Assembly (NCBI RefSeq): GCF_902459525.1
Contig: NZ_LR699166.1
Coordinates: 473,501 to 537,500, forward strand
From: Sideroxydans sp. CL21
GTDB taxonomy: Bacteria; Pseudomonadota; Gammaproteobacteria; Burkholderiales; Gallionellaceae
DNA length: 64,000 nucleotides
Direction: 5' to 3'
Part shown: one piece after another, positions 8,096-16,648 of the stretch
How positions within the stretch are numbered: the stretch's first letter is position 1
Layout of the letters: each line of letters starts with the position of its first letter
The notes under the pieces: model-generated
Databases searched by the model: none
Told to the model about the DNA's origin: nothing
What the model saw: the letters and a program-made list of their open reading frames with translations, nothing else
Made by a program: the position numbers and the translations under genes

Positions 8096-9481
8096 ATGGC
8101 AAAAAATTTCCAAATGAAGCTGCAGACGTTGTTCTTGTTCGTGCTTGGCATGGGCATGGCAGGCTGTACTTCATACCGTCCATTGCCGTTGGACGACAAG
8201 GTCACGTTGGAGACGTCGGCATCGCACCTTACGGTCGACGCTAAATCCCTGCCGTTTCATGTCTTGTCCACTCACAAGTTCGATCCGTCGGACGGATGGG
8301 ACATGACCGAAGTGGCCATGCTGGCCGTGGCCAACAACCCCAATCTGAAACTCGCGAGAGACGATGCAAAGATCGGTCATGCACAGGCATTTGCTGCAGG
8401 ACTATTGCCGGACCCTCAAGTCAATCTCTCCAGAGATATTCCGGTGCAACCCGCACCGGGCGTTTTCAAGGCGTTTGGCGCTGGCGTAGGGTACGACCTT
8501 GGAAGTTTGGTGACCCATGCTGCAAGCTCTTCGGCAGGACGATTCGAAAGTCAAAAAACCGATCTCAATCTGCTGTGGCAGGAATGGCAGGTAGTGGCCC
8601 AGGCGCGCCTTCTGTTTTCCCGTGCAATTGCGCAGGAAAGCCTGTTGCTGTGGCTGAGCGATAACCGGAATTTGCTGGCTGGCCGGTATGCGAACGCAAA
8701 ATCGGCTTTGAATGACGGAAACCTCACCAGCGATGCATTTAATGCAACGCTGTCGGCCTGGCAAGACATCTCCAGGCAAGCCAACGAACTGGAGCGGCAA
8801 CAGTTACAGACCCGCAATGATCTGGATGCATTGCTTGGGCTTGCGCCGGGAACGGATCTCAAGCTCTTGGATGATGAAGCGCTGGGCATACCGGATGAGA
8901 GTGAAGTCAATCAGGCATTGACCGAATTGAACCAACGCCGTCCCGATCTGATGGCGCTGAAGGCAGGCTATGCCGCCGAGGATGCGCGCTACCGGCAGGC
9001 CATTCTTGCTCAATTCCCGCCATTCAATCTGGCCATTAACCGCACGCGCGACAACACAGGCATCAATATGCAAGGGTTTGCATTATCCTTTGCGCTGCCC
9101 ATTTTGAACGGCAATCGCGGCAACATCAGAATCGAGGAGGCAACCCGCCAACGATTGCGCGATGAATACCAGATAAGGCTCAATTCGGCTTATGCGGAAG
9201 TAAAACGGCTGGTAGTGGATAGCCGTCTGCTTGCGGCGCAATTGCAGATGTCCGAAGCCGGATTGCTCACATTCGATGAAACCGCCGCCAACGCCGCACA
9301 AGCGTTGGCCCAAGGTGATCTGGATGGAAGCGGCTACGCAATTTTCCAGTCTTCCCGTATCGCGAAGCATGTCGAGGTTACCAATCTGCGGCAGGCGTTG
9401 CTGGAGAACCGCATAGCCCTGCTTGCATTGCTGGGCGGAAATTTTGATACCCGGAATGAAATTGAGGAGAAGCATCCATGA
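8096..9481 (+). CDS. TolC-family outer membrane efflux lipoprotein
   Basis: This 461-residue protein starts with a lipoprotein signal ending in the lipobox GMAGC, so Cys is lipidated near residue 23. An ATG six codons downstream is an alternative start with the same signal. The rest has the long alpha-helical coiled segments of the outer membrane factor family, including SEVNQALTELNQRRPDL and, further on, FALSFALPILNGNRGNI. It should form the outer-membrane channel of the RND pump encoded next. The stop overlaps the adaptor start (ATGA). Substrate is unknown; metal or drug efflux is possible. Confidence 0.88.
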   Translation: MAKNFQMKLQTLFLFVLGMGMAGCTSYRPLPLDDKVTLETSASHLTVDAKSLPFHVLSTHKFDPSDGWDMTEVAMLAVANNPNLKLARDDAKIGHAQAFAAGLLPDPQVNLSRDIPVQPAPGVFKAFGAGVGYDLGSLVTHAASSSAGRFESQKTDLNLLWQEWQVVAQARLLFSRAIAQESLLLWLSDNRNLLAGRYANAKSALNDGNLTSDAFNATLSAWQDISRQANELERQQLQTRNDLDALLGLAPGTDLKLLDDEALGIPDESEVNQALTELNQRRPDLMALKAGYAAEDARYRQAILAQFPPFNLAINRTRDNTGINMQGFALSFALPILNGNRGNIRIEEATRQRLRDEYQIRLNSAYAEVKRLVVDSRLLAAQLQMSEAGLLTFDETAANAAQALAQGDLDGSGYAIFQSSRIAKHVEVTNLRQALLENRIALLALLGGNFDTRNEIEEKHP

Positions 9482-10503
9482 ACATGAGAATGCTCACCGC
9501 ATGGCTGTTGCTGAGTCTCTGCAATGCAGCGCTGGCGGGTGAACAGGATGGCGTAAGTGCGCTGGTGCAAACCGCCGCACTGCGCCAGATGAACTTGTAC
9601 AGCAGGGTCTCGGGCTATGGCACGGTTGTGCCGGAACTGGGTGCCACGATGAATCTCAATTTCCCCAAGGCGGGCAGAGTGACGCGGCTGTTCGTCAGCC
9701 CGGGTCAGCAGGTCAATCGCGGCGCCGATCTTCTTGAAATTACCACCGATCCTGCCGGCACGCTGGCATACAGCCAGGCCGAGAATGCGGCCGTTTACGC
9801 ACGGGGTGAACTGGACCGCATGAAGTCCTTGTTTGAGCGGCAGCTGGCGACGCGATCCCAAGTGGAATCGGCACACAGGGCGCTCAAGGATGCCGAAGAG
9901 GCACTGGCTGCGCAAAGCGCATTGGGACAGGGGGCAAGACAGGACAAGCTGAAATCTCCATTCAATGGAACGGTGATATCGGTTGCTTTGGCACCGGGCG
10001 ACCGGTTCGCGGCTGGCGCCAACCTGGTGCAATTGGTACATACGGATTTCCTGCGGGTGCGGCTGGGTATCGAACCGGAAGAGAGCCGTCAAATTGCACG
10101 CGGGATGAAGGTTCGTCTCACGTCGGTTTTCAGTCCGCAAGATACGGTGGAGGGCGAGGTGAAGCAAGTGGCCGGACAAATCGATCCGCAGACACAATTG
10201 GTTGACATCACAGTGCGCTTCAAAGGAAATAACTTGTTGCCAGGCACCAAGGTCAAGGGCGACATCGCAACCATCGGGCATGAGGCACAGGCCGTACCCA
10301 GGCAGGCAGTCTTGCGTGATGCCGGCGGTGCGTATGTGTTCCAGGTGGTCAACGGCAAAGCGCACCGGACCGACGTAAAAACCGGTCTGGAAGACAGCGG
10401 CTGGATCGAAGTGCAAAACACCCTTGTGCCGAATGCGCCGGTGGTGACGCTCGGCAATTACGAGTTGCAGGACAACATGGCGGTCAGGGAGTCCACCCCT
10501 TGA
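9478..10503 (+). CDS. RND efflux periplasmic adaptor (membrane fusion protein)
   Basis: This 341-residue protein has a cleavable signal peptide (cleavage near LCNAALA). A lipoyl-like half-motif follows (GRVTRLFVSPGQQVNRGADL), then a helical hairpin, a second half-motif (SPFNGTVISVALAPGDRF) and beta-barrel domains. It bridges the inner-membrane RND pump and the outer-membrane channel. It overlaps both neighbours by four or fewer bases, so the three genes are a single translationally coupled operon. No His-rich metal-binding tail is visible, which gives no support for a copper- or zinc-specific pump. Confidence 0.88.
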   Translation: MNMRMLTAWLLLSLCNAALAGEQDGVSALVQTAALRQMNLYSRVSGYGTVVPELGATMNLNFPKAGRVTRLFVSPGQQVNRGADLLEITTDPAGTLAYSQAENAAVYARGELDRMKSLFERQLATRSQVESAHRALKDAEEALAAQSALGQGARQDKLKSPFNGTVISVALAPGDRFAAGANLVQLVHTDFLRVRLGIEPEESRQIARGMKVRLTSVFSPQDTVEGEVKQVAGQIDPQTQLVDITVRFKGNNLLPGTKVKGDIATIGHEAQAVPRQAVLRDAGGAYVFQVVNGKAHRTDVKTGLEDSGWIEVQNTLVPNAPVVTLGNYELQDNMAVRESTP

Positions 10504-13500
10504 AAGTTACCGACTGGATCCAGTCGCATCGGCGCTCCATCCTCTTTTTGCTGGCCATGCTGGCAGGCGGCGGGATATTTGCCGCGTTCAATCTGCCGGT
10601 CTCACTATTTCCCACCGTGGATTTTCCCCGAGTGGTGGTCGCACTGGATGCGGGCGACCGGCCAGCCGAACAAATGTTGCTGCAGGTCACCATGCCGGTG
10701 GAAGAGGCGATACGCCGGGTTCCCGGGGTCAGGAATGTCCGTTCCACCACGAGCCGGGGCACGGCGGACATATCCGTCAATTTCAACTGGGGTGCCGACA
10801 TGGCTGCGGCCACCCTGCAAGTCAATGCGGCCATATCGCAGATCATGCCTGCGCTTCCCGGCGGCACCCGGCTGGAGACACGGCGCATGGATCCGACCGT
10901 GTTTCCCATCATCGCCTACAGCCTGACCTCGGATACGCTGACCCTTACCCAGTTGCGCGATCTTGCCCAGTACGAGATTCGTCCACTGCTGTCATCCGTT
11001 GACGGCGTGGCGAGAGTCCAGGTGATGGGCGGCGCACAGGAAGAATTCCAGGTGATGGTTGATCCTGCCCGGCTGCAGGCTTATGGCTTGTCCATGGATG
11101 ATGTTTCTCGTGCGCTGTCTGCTTCCAATGTCATCACCGCCATTGGCAGGCTGGAGGATCATTACAAGCTTTACCTCGCGATTGCCGATACCCGCCTTCT
11201 CAATGCCGAACAAATAGGCGCGACCGTGCTCAAGACCGGCAGCAACGGATTGGTGCACCTGAAGGACGTCGCCGATGCAAGACGATCTGTCATGCCCCAG
11301 TGGATACGGGTCAATGCCGACGGTCACGATGCCGTGCTATTCCAGATTTACCAGCAACCCGGTGCCAACAGCGTACAGATAGCGAAGGATATCAAGGCGC
11401 AACTTTCGACGTTCGGGAGCCGCCTGCCCGCAGGGGTCAAGATTGCCAATTGGTACGATCAGGGGGAACTGGTGGTGAACTCGGCCGCCAGCGTGCGCGA
11501 CGCCATTCTTGTCGGCATCGCGCTGGCCGCGCTGGTGCTCTATCTGTTCCTGCGAAACATCAAGGTCACACTCATTGCGGTGCTGGTGGTGCCGACGGTG
11601 CTTGCCACCACGGTGGTGTTGCTGCATGTTCTCGGCATGAGTTTCAACATCATGACGCTGGGCGGCATGGCAGCAGCAGTGGGACTGATCATTGACGATG
11701 CCCTCGTGATGGTGGAACACATCATGCGCCGGTTGCGGGAAGGAACATTGCCTTTCCATCAGCGGGTGATGGATGCTGCCGAGGAGTTTTTGAGGCCGCT
11801 GGCCGGTTCCAGCGCTGCCACCCTGGTGATCTTCGTGCCGCTGGCCTTCCTGAGTGGAGTGACCGGTGCATTTTTCAAGGCGCTGTCCCTGACCATGGCA
11901 GCCAGCTTGTTCATATCGTTTATCGTAACCTGGCTGGCCGTGCCCATCCTGGCCGATCACTGGCTTTCGGAAAAGGATGCACACTCCTTGTCCGAGCGGG
12001 GCGAGCGGTTAACGATCCGCATACATGCCGCTTATGAAGCCTTGATGAAAAAACTTTTGTCCCGCCCGTTGTGGTTGCTGGCAGGCATCCTGCCGTTGCT
12101 GTTGGCCGGCCTGCTGGCCTACCTGGCAGTAGGTACGGGCTTCATGCCGTCCATGGATGAGGGCGGTTTCATTCTGGATTACCGCAGCGCACCCGGCACT
12201 TCGCTCACCGAAACGGACAGGCTGCTGCGCGAGGTGGAAGACATCATCAAGTCCAATGCCAATGTCGACACCTATTCGCGGCGCACCGGCACTCAATTGG
12301 GCGGGGGGCTTACCGAGGCGAACGAGGGGGACTTTTTCATTCGCCTCAAGCCGCTACCGCGTGCGCCGATCGATCAAGTCATGGAGCAGATTCGTACGCG
12401 CGTGGAGAAGGAAGTGCCGGGTCTCAACATCGAACTCGCACAATTGATGGAGGACATGATTGGCGATCTGACTGCCGTGCCCCAGCCCATCGAGGTGAAG
12501 ATCTATTCCGACGACCAGGAAAACCTGTCGACCCTGGCAAAGAAAACTGCCGAGGCTATCGGGCATATTCCGGGCGTGGTCGACGTGCGCGATGGCATCA
12601 ATCCGGCCGGAGATGCGCTGGAGGTTCATGTCGATCGCGTCAGGGCTGCGCTAGAAGGCGTTGATCCGGAAAGCGTGACGCGCATGCTGGGCAGCTTGCT
12701 GGGCGGCAACGTCACGACTGAAATCCAGAGCGGCCCGAAGATGGTCGGCGTGCGCGTATGGTCTCCGGCCGATTTGCGCAATACCGACGACAAGCTTGCC
12801 GGCCTGCTGATGCGCGCACCGGACGGACACCTTTTTCCATTGAAACGGGTCGCAGACATCAAGGCCGTCTCTGGCCAGCCCCAAATCAACCGGGACAACC
12901 TGAAGCGCATGGTGGCCGTCACCGGGCGCATCAGTGGCCGGGATATGGGATCGGTAATGCGGGATGTGCAACAGGTCATGGATGCACCGGGCATGTTGAC
13001 GTCCGGCGTGTATTACAACCTTGGGGGGCTTTACCAGCAGCAGCAAAGCGCATTCCACGGTTTGCTGGCGGTGCTGGCTGCGGCAGTGGCACTGGTTTTC
13101 CTGTTGCTCCTGTTTCTGTATGAACGATTCCTCGTGGCGACATCGGTGATGCTGATTCCCGTCATGTCGCTGTCTGCAGTCTTTGTTGCCTTGTGGGCTA
13201 CCGGCATTGAACTCAATATATCGGCCATGATGGGAATGACCATGATCGTGGGTATCGTGACCGAAGTGGCGATCTTCTATTTTTCGGAGTATCAGGTTCT
13301 GGCAGAAAACACCCCGTCCCGGGATGCGCTGATTCAGGCGGGCAAGAACCGCATGCGTCCCATTGCCATGACCACACTGGCGACCATCCTGACCCTGATG
13401 CCGCTGGCGCTGGCAATCGGTCAGGGATCGGCCATGCAACAACCGTTGGCAGTGGCCATCATTGCGGGACTGGTCGTGCAATTTCCCCTGGTGTTGATCG

Positions 13501-13559
13501 TCATGCCGGTATTGTTCGACCTGATGCAAAAATTGAAACGCAACGGGGCGCGACGTTAA
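10500..13559 (+). CDS. RND efflux transporter, inner membrane permease
   Basis: This 1019-residue protein has the RND layout: one N-terminal helix, a large periplasmic loop, a block of helices (about 335-535), a second loop, and a final helix block (about 850-1010). The helix-4 proton-relay motif reads GLIIDDALVMVEH, with paired aspartates. That is closer to drug-type pumps than to the classical CzcA motif, so I do not assign a metal. It starts at a TTG that overlaps the adaptor stop (TTGA). The final TAA lies inside the second regulator box. Confidence 0.9.
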   Translation: MKVTDWIQSHRRSILFLLAMLAGGGIFAAFNLPVSLFPTVDFPRVVVALDAGDRPAEQMLLQVTMPVEEAIRRVPGVRNVRSTTSRGTADISVNFNWGADMAAATLQVNAAISQIMPALPGGTRLETRRMDPTVFPIIAYSLTSDTLTLTQLRDLAQYEIRPLLSSVDGVARVQVMGGAQEEFQVMVDPARLQAYGLSMDDVSRALSASNVITAIGRLEDHYKLYLAIADTRLLNAEQIGATVLKTGSNGLVHLKDVADARRSVMPQWIRVNADGHDAVLFQIYQQPGANSVQIAKDIKAQLSTFGSRLPAGVKIANWYDQGELVVNSAASVRDAILVGIALAALVLYLFLRNIKVTLIAVLVVPTVLATTVVLLHVLGMSFNIMTLGGMAAAVGLIIDDALVMVEHIMRRLREGTLPFHQRVMDAAEEFLRPLAGSSAATLVIFVPLAFLSGVTGAFFKALSLTMAASLFISFIVTWLAVPILADHWLSEKDAHSLSERGERLTIRIHAAYEALMKKLLSRPLWLLAGILPLLLAGLLAYLAVGTGFMPSMDEGGFILDYRSAPGTSLTETDRLLREVEDIIKSNANVDTYSRRTGTQLGGGLTEANEGDFFIRLKPLPRAPIDQVMEQIRTRVEKEVPGLNIELAQLMEDMIGDLTAVPQPIEVKIYSDDQENLSTLAKKTAEAIGHIPGVVDVRDGINPAGDALEVHVDRVRAALEGVDPESVTRMLGSLLGGNVTTEIQSGPKMVGVRVWSPADLRNTDDKLAGLLMRAPDGHLFPLKRVADIKAVSGQPQINRDNLKRMVAVTGRISGRDMGSVMRDVQQVMDAPGMLTSGVYYNLGGLYQQQQSAFHGLLAVLAAAVALVFLLLLFLYERFLVATSVMLIPVMSLSAVFVALWATGIELNISAMMGMTMIVGIVTEVAIFYFSEYQVLAENTPSRDALIQAGKNRMRPIAMTTLATILTLMPLALAIGQGSAMQQPLAVAIIAGLVVQFPLVLIVMPVLFDLMQKLKRNGARR

Positions 13560-13571
13560 GTCGGCCTTAAG
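13555..13571 (+). promoter_or_regulatory. PmrA/QseB-type response-regulator box upstream of the PepSY-two-component operon
   Basis: The sequence is GTTAAG-TCGGC-CTTAAG, again two half-sites with a five-base spacer, with one mismatch to the box at 7980-7996. It overlaps the stop codon of the RND permease and ends about 65 bases before the PepSY gene. The placement implies an internal promoter controlled by the response regulator two genes downstream, that is, autoregulation. Confidence 0.65.
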
Positions 13572-13636
13572 TGTAGATGTCGCATCCTTGTTCACATGGC
13601 GAAAATTCTCGCCAGGTGAATATAAAGGAGATTGAA

Positions 13637-13945
13637 ATGAAGAAATTATTTTTAGCGGCGGGTGCAGTCTGTTTGTCTGCATTTTTACTTTCGGCCCAGG
13701 CTTATACTGGCGAGGAACTAGCCAAGGATGCCAAAATAAACCTGAAGGATGCACGTGCAATTGCACTCAAGGCATTCCCCGGGAAGATCACCGATGAGGA
13801 GCTGGAGAAAGAGAAAGGCGGCAGCGGTTTGCGCTATTCATTCGACATCAAAGGCGACCAGTCAACCAAAACCCAGGAAGTGGGCGTGGATGCGGTGACA
13901 GGCAAGGTACTGGAAAACGCGCCTGAAGGTGCGAATCCCGACTGA
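13637..13945 (+). CDS. Small secreted PepSY-domain protein
   Basis: This 102-residue protein has a signal peptide (MKKLFLAAGAVCLSAFLLSA, cleavage after AQA). One PepSY domain follows: ARAIALKAFPGKITDEEL, then LRYSFDIK and VGVDAVTGKVLE. The ATG at 13637 has a strong AAGGAG six bases upstream, so the longer upstream-started frame is rejected. It sits 15 bases before the response regulator. Small PepSY proteins are often coded beside PmrA/QseB-like two-component systems and may modulate the sensor in the periplasm; that role is inferred. Confidence 0.85.
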   Translation: MKKLFLAAGAVCLSAFLLSAQAYTGEELAKDAKINLKDARAIALKAFPGKITDEELEKEKGGSGLRYSFDIKGDQSTKTQEVGVDAVTGKVLENAPEGANPD

Positions 13946-13960
13946 CGGAGAAATATCATC

Positions 13961-14635
13961 ATGCGGCTTTTGGTGGTGGAAGACGACCCGATGATCGGGG
14001 ACAGCATGCAGCGCGGACTCAGAAACTCCGGCCTTGCCGTCGACTGGGTACGCGACGGAAAAGATGCCGAATTGGCACTGGGAAACGGGGTGTATGACTT
14101 GATGATCCTCGACCTCGGGCTCCCCCGCAAAGGGGGGCTGGAGTTGCTCAGCCAGCTGCGCGGGCAGGGAAACGATCTGCCCGTGCTGATCGTCACTGCC
14201 CGCGACGCGGTCGAAGACAAGGTGGCGGGACTGAACAGCGGGGCCGACGATTATCTGGTCAAACCTTTCGATTTCACCGAGCTTAATGCCCGAGTGAATG
14301 CCATCATGCGCCGCCGCAGCGGCAGCGGGAATCCGGTAATGAGTTACGGTCCGTTAACATTGGATCCCGTTGCACACCAGGTCACCCTGCGCGGCGCGCC
14401 GGTCGGGCTGTCGGCCCGGGAATTCTCCCTGCTGCGTGCACTCATGGCCGTGCCCGGAGCGGTACTGTCCCGCGCAGAATTGGAAGAAGCGCTATACGGT
14501 TGGGACGAAGAGGTGGGCAGCAATGCGGTGGAGGTACACATCCACAATTTGCGCAACAAACTCGGCAGTCATGCCATTCTTAACGTACGCGGTGCCGGTT
14601 ACCGGGTGTCGATGCTAAATGATGTCGATTCGTAA
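13961..14635 (+). CDS. OmpR-family response regulator (QseB/PmrA-like)
   Basis: This 224-residue protein has a receiver domain (1-115) with acidic residues in VVEDDPMIG, the phosphoacceptor Asp in LMILDLGLPRKGG (about residue 51), and Lys in YLVKPFDFTEL. A winged-helix output domain follows (about 130-220, with VEVHIHNLRNKL and RGAGYRV). The start RLLVVEDDPMIGDSMQRGL and the VDWVRDG motif are typical of the QseB/PmrA/TctD group. Its gene overlaps the kinase by 17 bases. It is the likely reader of the boxes at 7980 and 13555. Confidence 0.92.
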   Translation: MRLLVVEDDPMIGDSMQRGLRNSGLAVDWVRDGKDAELALGNGVYDLMILDLGLPRKGGLELLSQLRGQGNDLPVLIVTARDAVEDKVAGLNSGADDYLVKPFDFTELNARVNAIMRRRSGSGNPVMSYGPLTLDPVAHQVTLRGAPVGLSAREFSLLRALMAVPGAVLSRAELEEALYGWDEEVGSNAVEVHIHNLRNKLGSHAILNVRGAGYRVSMLNDVDS

Positions 14636-15938
14636 AAATTTGCTGATCTGGCTGCTGACGGGATTGCTCGTTGCCGGACTGGGTACGGGGATTGCCACTT
14701 ACTTCAAGACACAGGAAGAAGTGGGCGAAATGCTCGATTACGAGTTGCGGCAGATTGCCTATTCCATGCAACATTCCACCGGTTTTATGCCGGGGCAGAT
14801 GGACAACATCGGCGGTTCAAGCGGCGATGACAACGATTTTGTGGTTCAGGTATGGAACGAGAACGGCGAACAGCTCTATTCCTCGCAGCCTTCAATCAAA
14901 TTGCCCAAGGCGTCTGCGCCGGGATTTTCAAACCTCATGAATTCCGATGGCGGCTGGCGCGCGTTCAGCGTGATCTCCGGCGATCGCTTCGTACAGGCCG
15001 CGCTACCCGATGACGCCCGCTGGGAAACTGCCGCAAGCATGGCTTTGCGCATGCTTGCACCGCTTGCCGTGCTGGTTCCTGCCCTGGCACTCCTGGCCTG
15101 GATTGCAGTGCGGCGAAGCCTTGCCCCGATGGCGCGAGTGACTGCGGAAGTGGAGCGGCGCGACGCATTCGCAATGGCCCCGCTGGATGTTGATGCGGTA
15201 CCTGAAGAAATCCGCCCGCTGCTGATGGCGCTTAACAGGCTGTTGCATCGCCTGGATGGGTCCATGGGGGCACAGCGTCGCTTCGTGGCAGATGCCGCAC
15301 ATGAACTGCGCACGCCGTTGACTGCCTTGTCGCTGCAGGCGCAGCTGGTGGAGCAGGCGCAGGATTCCGGGGAACGAAACGAGGCAATCAGGGATTTGCG
15401 TCTGGGCATTGCCCGTGCATCACATTTGGTGAGCCAGTTGCTGACCCTCGCACGTCAGGAGCCGGATGCACAACGCCCGTTTGTGCAACTTGATCTGGCA
15501 GCATTGGTGCGCCAAGTGATCGGGGAATTTGCCCCATTGGCTGATTTGAAGAAGATCGATCTTGGCGTTGATGCCAGTCAATCCGGGTTCATGAACGGGG
15601 ATAAAGAATCTTTAAAGATATTGGTTGGAAACCTGGTGGACAATGCCATTCGTTACACCCCGGAAGGTGGAAAGATTGACGTGACACTGGGCAATGGCAG
15701 CAGCGGTTTGGTTCTCAGCGTAAAAGATTCCGGCCCCGGTATCCCGATCGGGGATAGGGAGCGAATCTTCGAACGGTTCTTCCGGGTTGCAGGCAATGAA
15801 GTTCAAGGTAGCGGCCTCGGGCTTGCAATCGTCAAACAAATTGCCCAACGCCATGGCGCCACTGTCGAGGTAAGCAATGGAGAGAACGAAGCAGGTGCAA
15901 TGTTCAGTGTCAAGTTTCGGCCATCCGTTGCGGGTTAG
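14619..15938 (+). CDS. Sensor histidine kinase (QseC/PmrB-like)
   Basis: This 439-residue membrane kinase has two transmembrane helices (about 8-28 and 140-165) flanking a periplasmic sensor region of about 110 residues, then a HAMP-like linker. The phosphoacceptor is His in DAAHELRTPLTAL (about residue 228). The catalytic ATPase domain has N box LVDNAIRYTPEGG, G1 DSGPGIP and G2 GSGLGLAIV. It overlaps the response regulator, which indicates a cognate pair. The periplasmic domain is rather short and has no obvious acidic metal cluster, so the signal is unknown. Confidence 0.92.
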   Translation: MMSIRKNLLIWLLTGLLVAGLGTGIATYFKTQEEVGEMLDYELRQIAYSMQHSTGFMPGQMDNIGGSSGDDNDFVVQVWNENGEQLYSSQPSIKLPKASAPGFSNLMNSDGGWRAFSVISGDRFVQAALPDDARWETAASMALRMLAPLAVLVPALALLAWIAVRRSLAPMARVTAEVERRDAFAMAPLDVDAVPEEIRPLLMALNRLLHRLDGSMGAQRRFVADAAHELRTPLTALSLQAQLVEQAQDSGERNEAIRDLRLGIARASHLVSQLLTLARQEPDAQRPFVQLDLAALVRQVIGEFAPLADLKKIDLGVDASQSGFMNGDKESLKILVGNLVDNAIRYTPEGGKIDVTLGNGSSGLVLSVKDSGPGIPIGDRERIFERFFRVAGNEVQGSGLGLAIVKQIAQRHGATVEVSNGENEAGAMFSVKFRPSVAG

Positions 15939-16074
15939 CTATTCAAGTTCTACCCCTTCTTGTTTTATACGTAGAACAAGGAAGCTGAACGAAATCTGGA
16001 AATTTCAGCAAGACGACAGATATGATTGCTTGCGGAAGGTTGCAAAAATTCGGTTTTGACCTATAGGAGCAGTA

Positions 16075-16626
16075 ATGGCAATTCAATGGAAGAACACAAC
16101 TTTAAAATACGGATGGCTGTCGATCTCGCTGCACTGGATCATGCTGCTGCTGATCGTTGCGACGTATACCGCGATGGACATCAAATCGATTTTCCCCAAA
16201 GGAAGTTCAGGGCGTGAGGCGTTGGCGATCTGGCACTATACGTTTGGCCTCTCGGTATTTTGTCTAGTCTGGTTGCGCTTATCGGCGCGTCAGGCGGGAG
16301 ACACGCCAGTCATCGAACCGGCGATGCCTGCCCTGCAGGCTCTATTGGCGAAGGTAGTTCATTTTGCGCTGTATGCCCTGATGATAGGCTTGCCTTTGCT
16401 GGGCTGGCTGACGCTCAGTGCCAGAGGTAAACCGGTGCCGATTTTTGGTGTGGAGTTGCCGGCATTGATCGGTAATAACCAGGAGACGGCGAAGTGGCTG
16501 AAGGAAATTCACGAATCGCTGGCGACAGCGGGCTACTTTCTGATTGGCCTGCATGTGGTCGCTGCCCTTTATCACCAATTCGTGAAACGCGACAACACCC
16601 TGAAGCTGATGTTGCCACGCCGTTGA
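16075..16626 (+). CDS. Cytochrome b561
   Basis: This 183-residue membrane protein has four helices and candidate heme-ligating histidines in SLHWIMLLL, WHYTFGLSV, VHFALYALM and LHVVAALYHQF. This is the pattern of bacterial CybB-type cytochrome b561, which oxidises ubiquinol in the inner membrane (superoxide:ubiquinone oxidoreductase in E. coli). The ATG has AGGAG upstream in TATAGGAGCAGTA. It stands alone after the two-component operon, separated by 136 bases, and converges with sth. Confidence 0.88.
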   Translation: MAIQWKNTTLKYGWLSISLHWIMLLLIVATYTAMDIKSIFPKGSSGREALAIWHYTFGLSVFCLVWLRLSARQAGDTPVIEPAMPALQALLAKVVHFALYALMIGLPLLGWLTLSARGKPVPIFGVELPALIGNNQETAKWLKEIHESLATAGYFLIGLHVVAALYHQFVKRDNTLKLMLPRR

Positions 16627-16648
16627 ACGGAACTGCCGCGATCAGCGG

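Noticed and set aside
10500-13559. Assignment of the RND pump to heavy-metal efflux (CzcA/CusA)
   Set aside because: The helix-4 motif has IDDALVMVE rather than the classical CzcA form, and the adaptor has no His-rich tail, so no metal is claimed.
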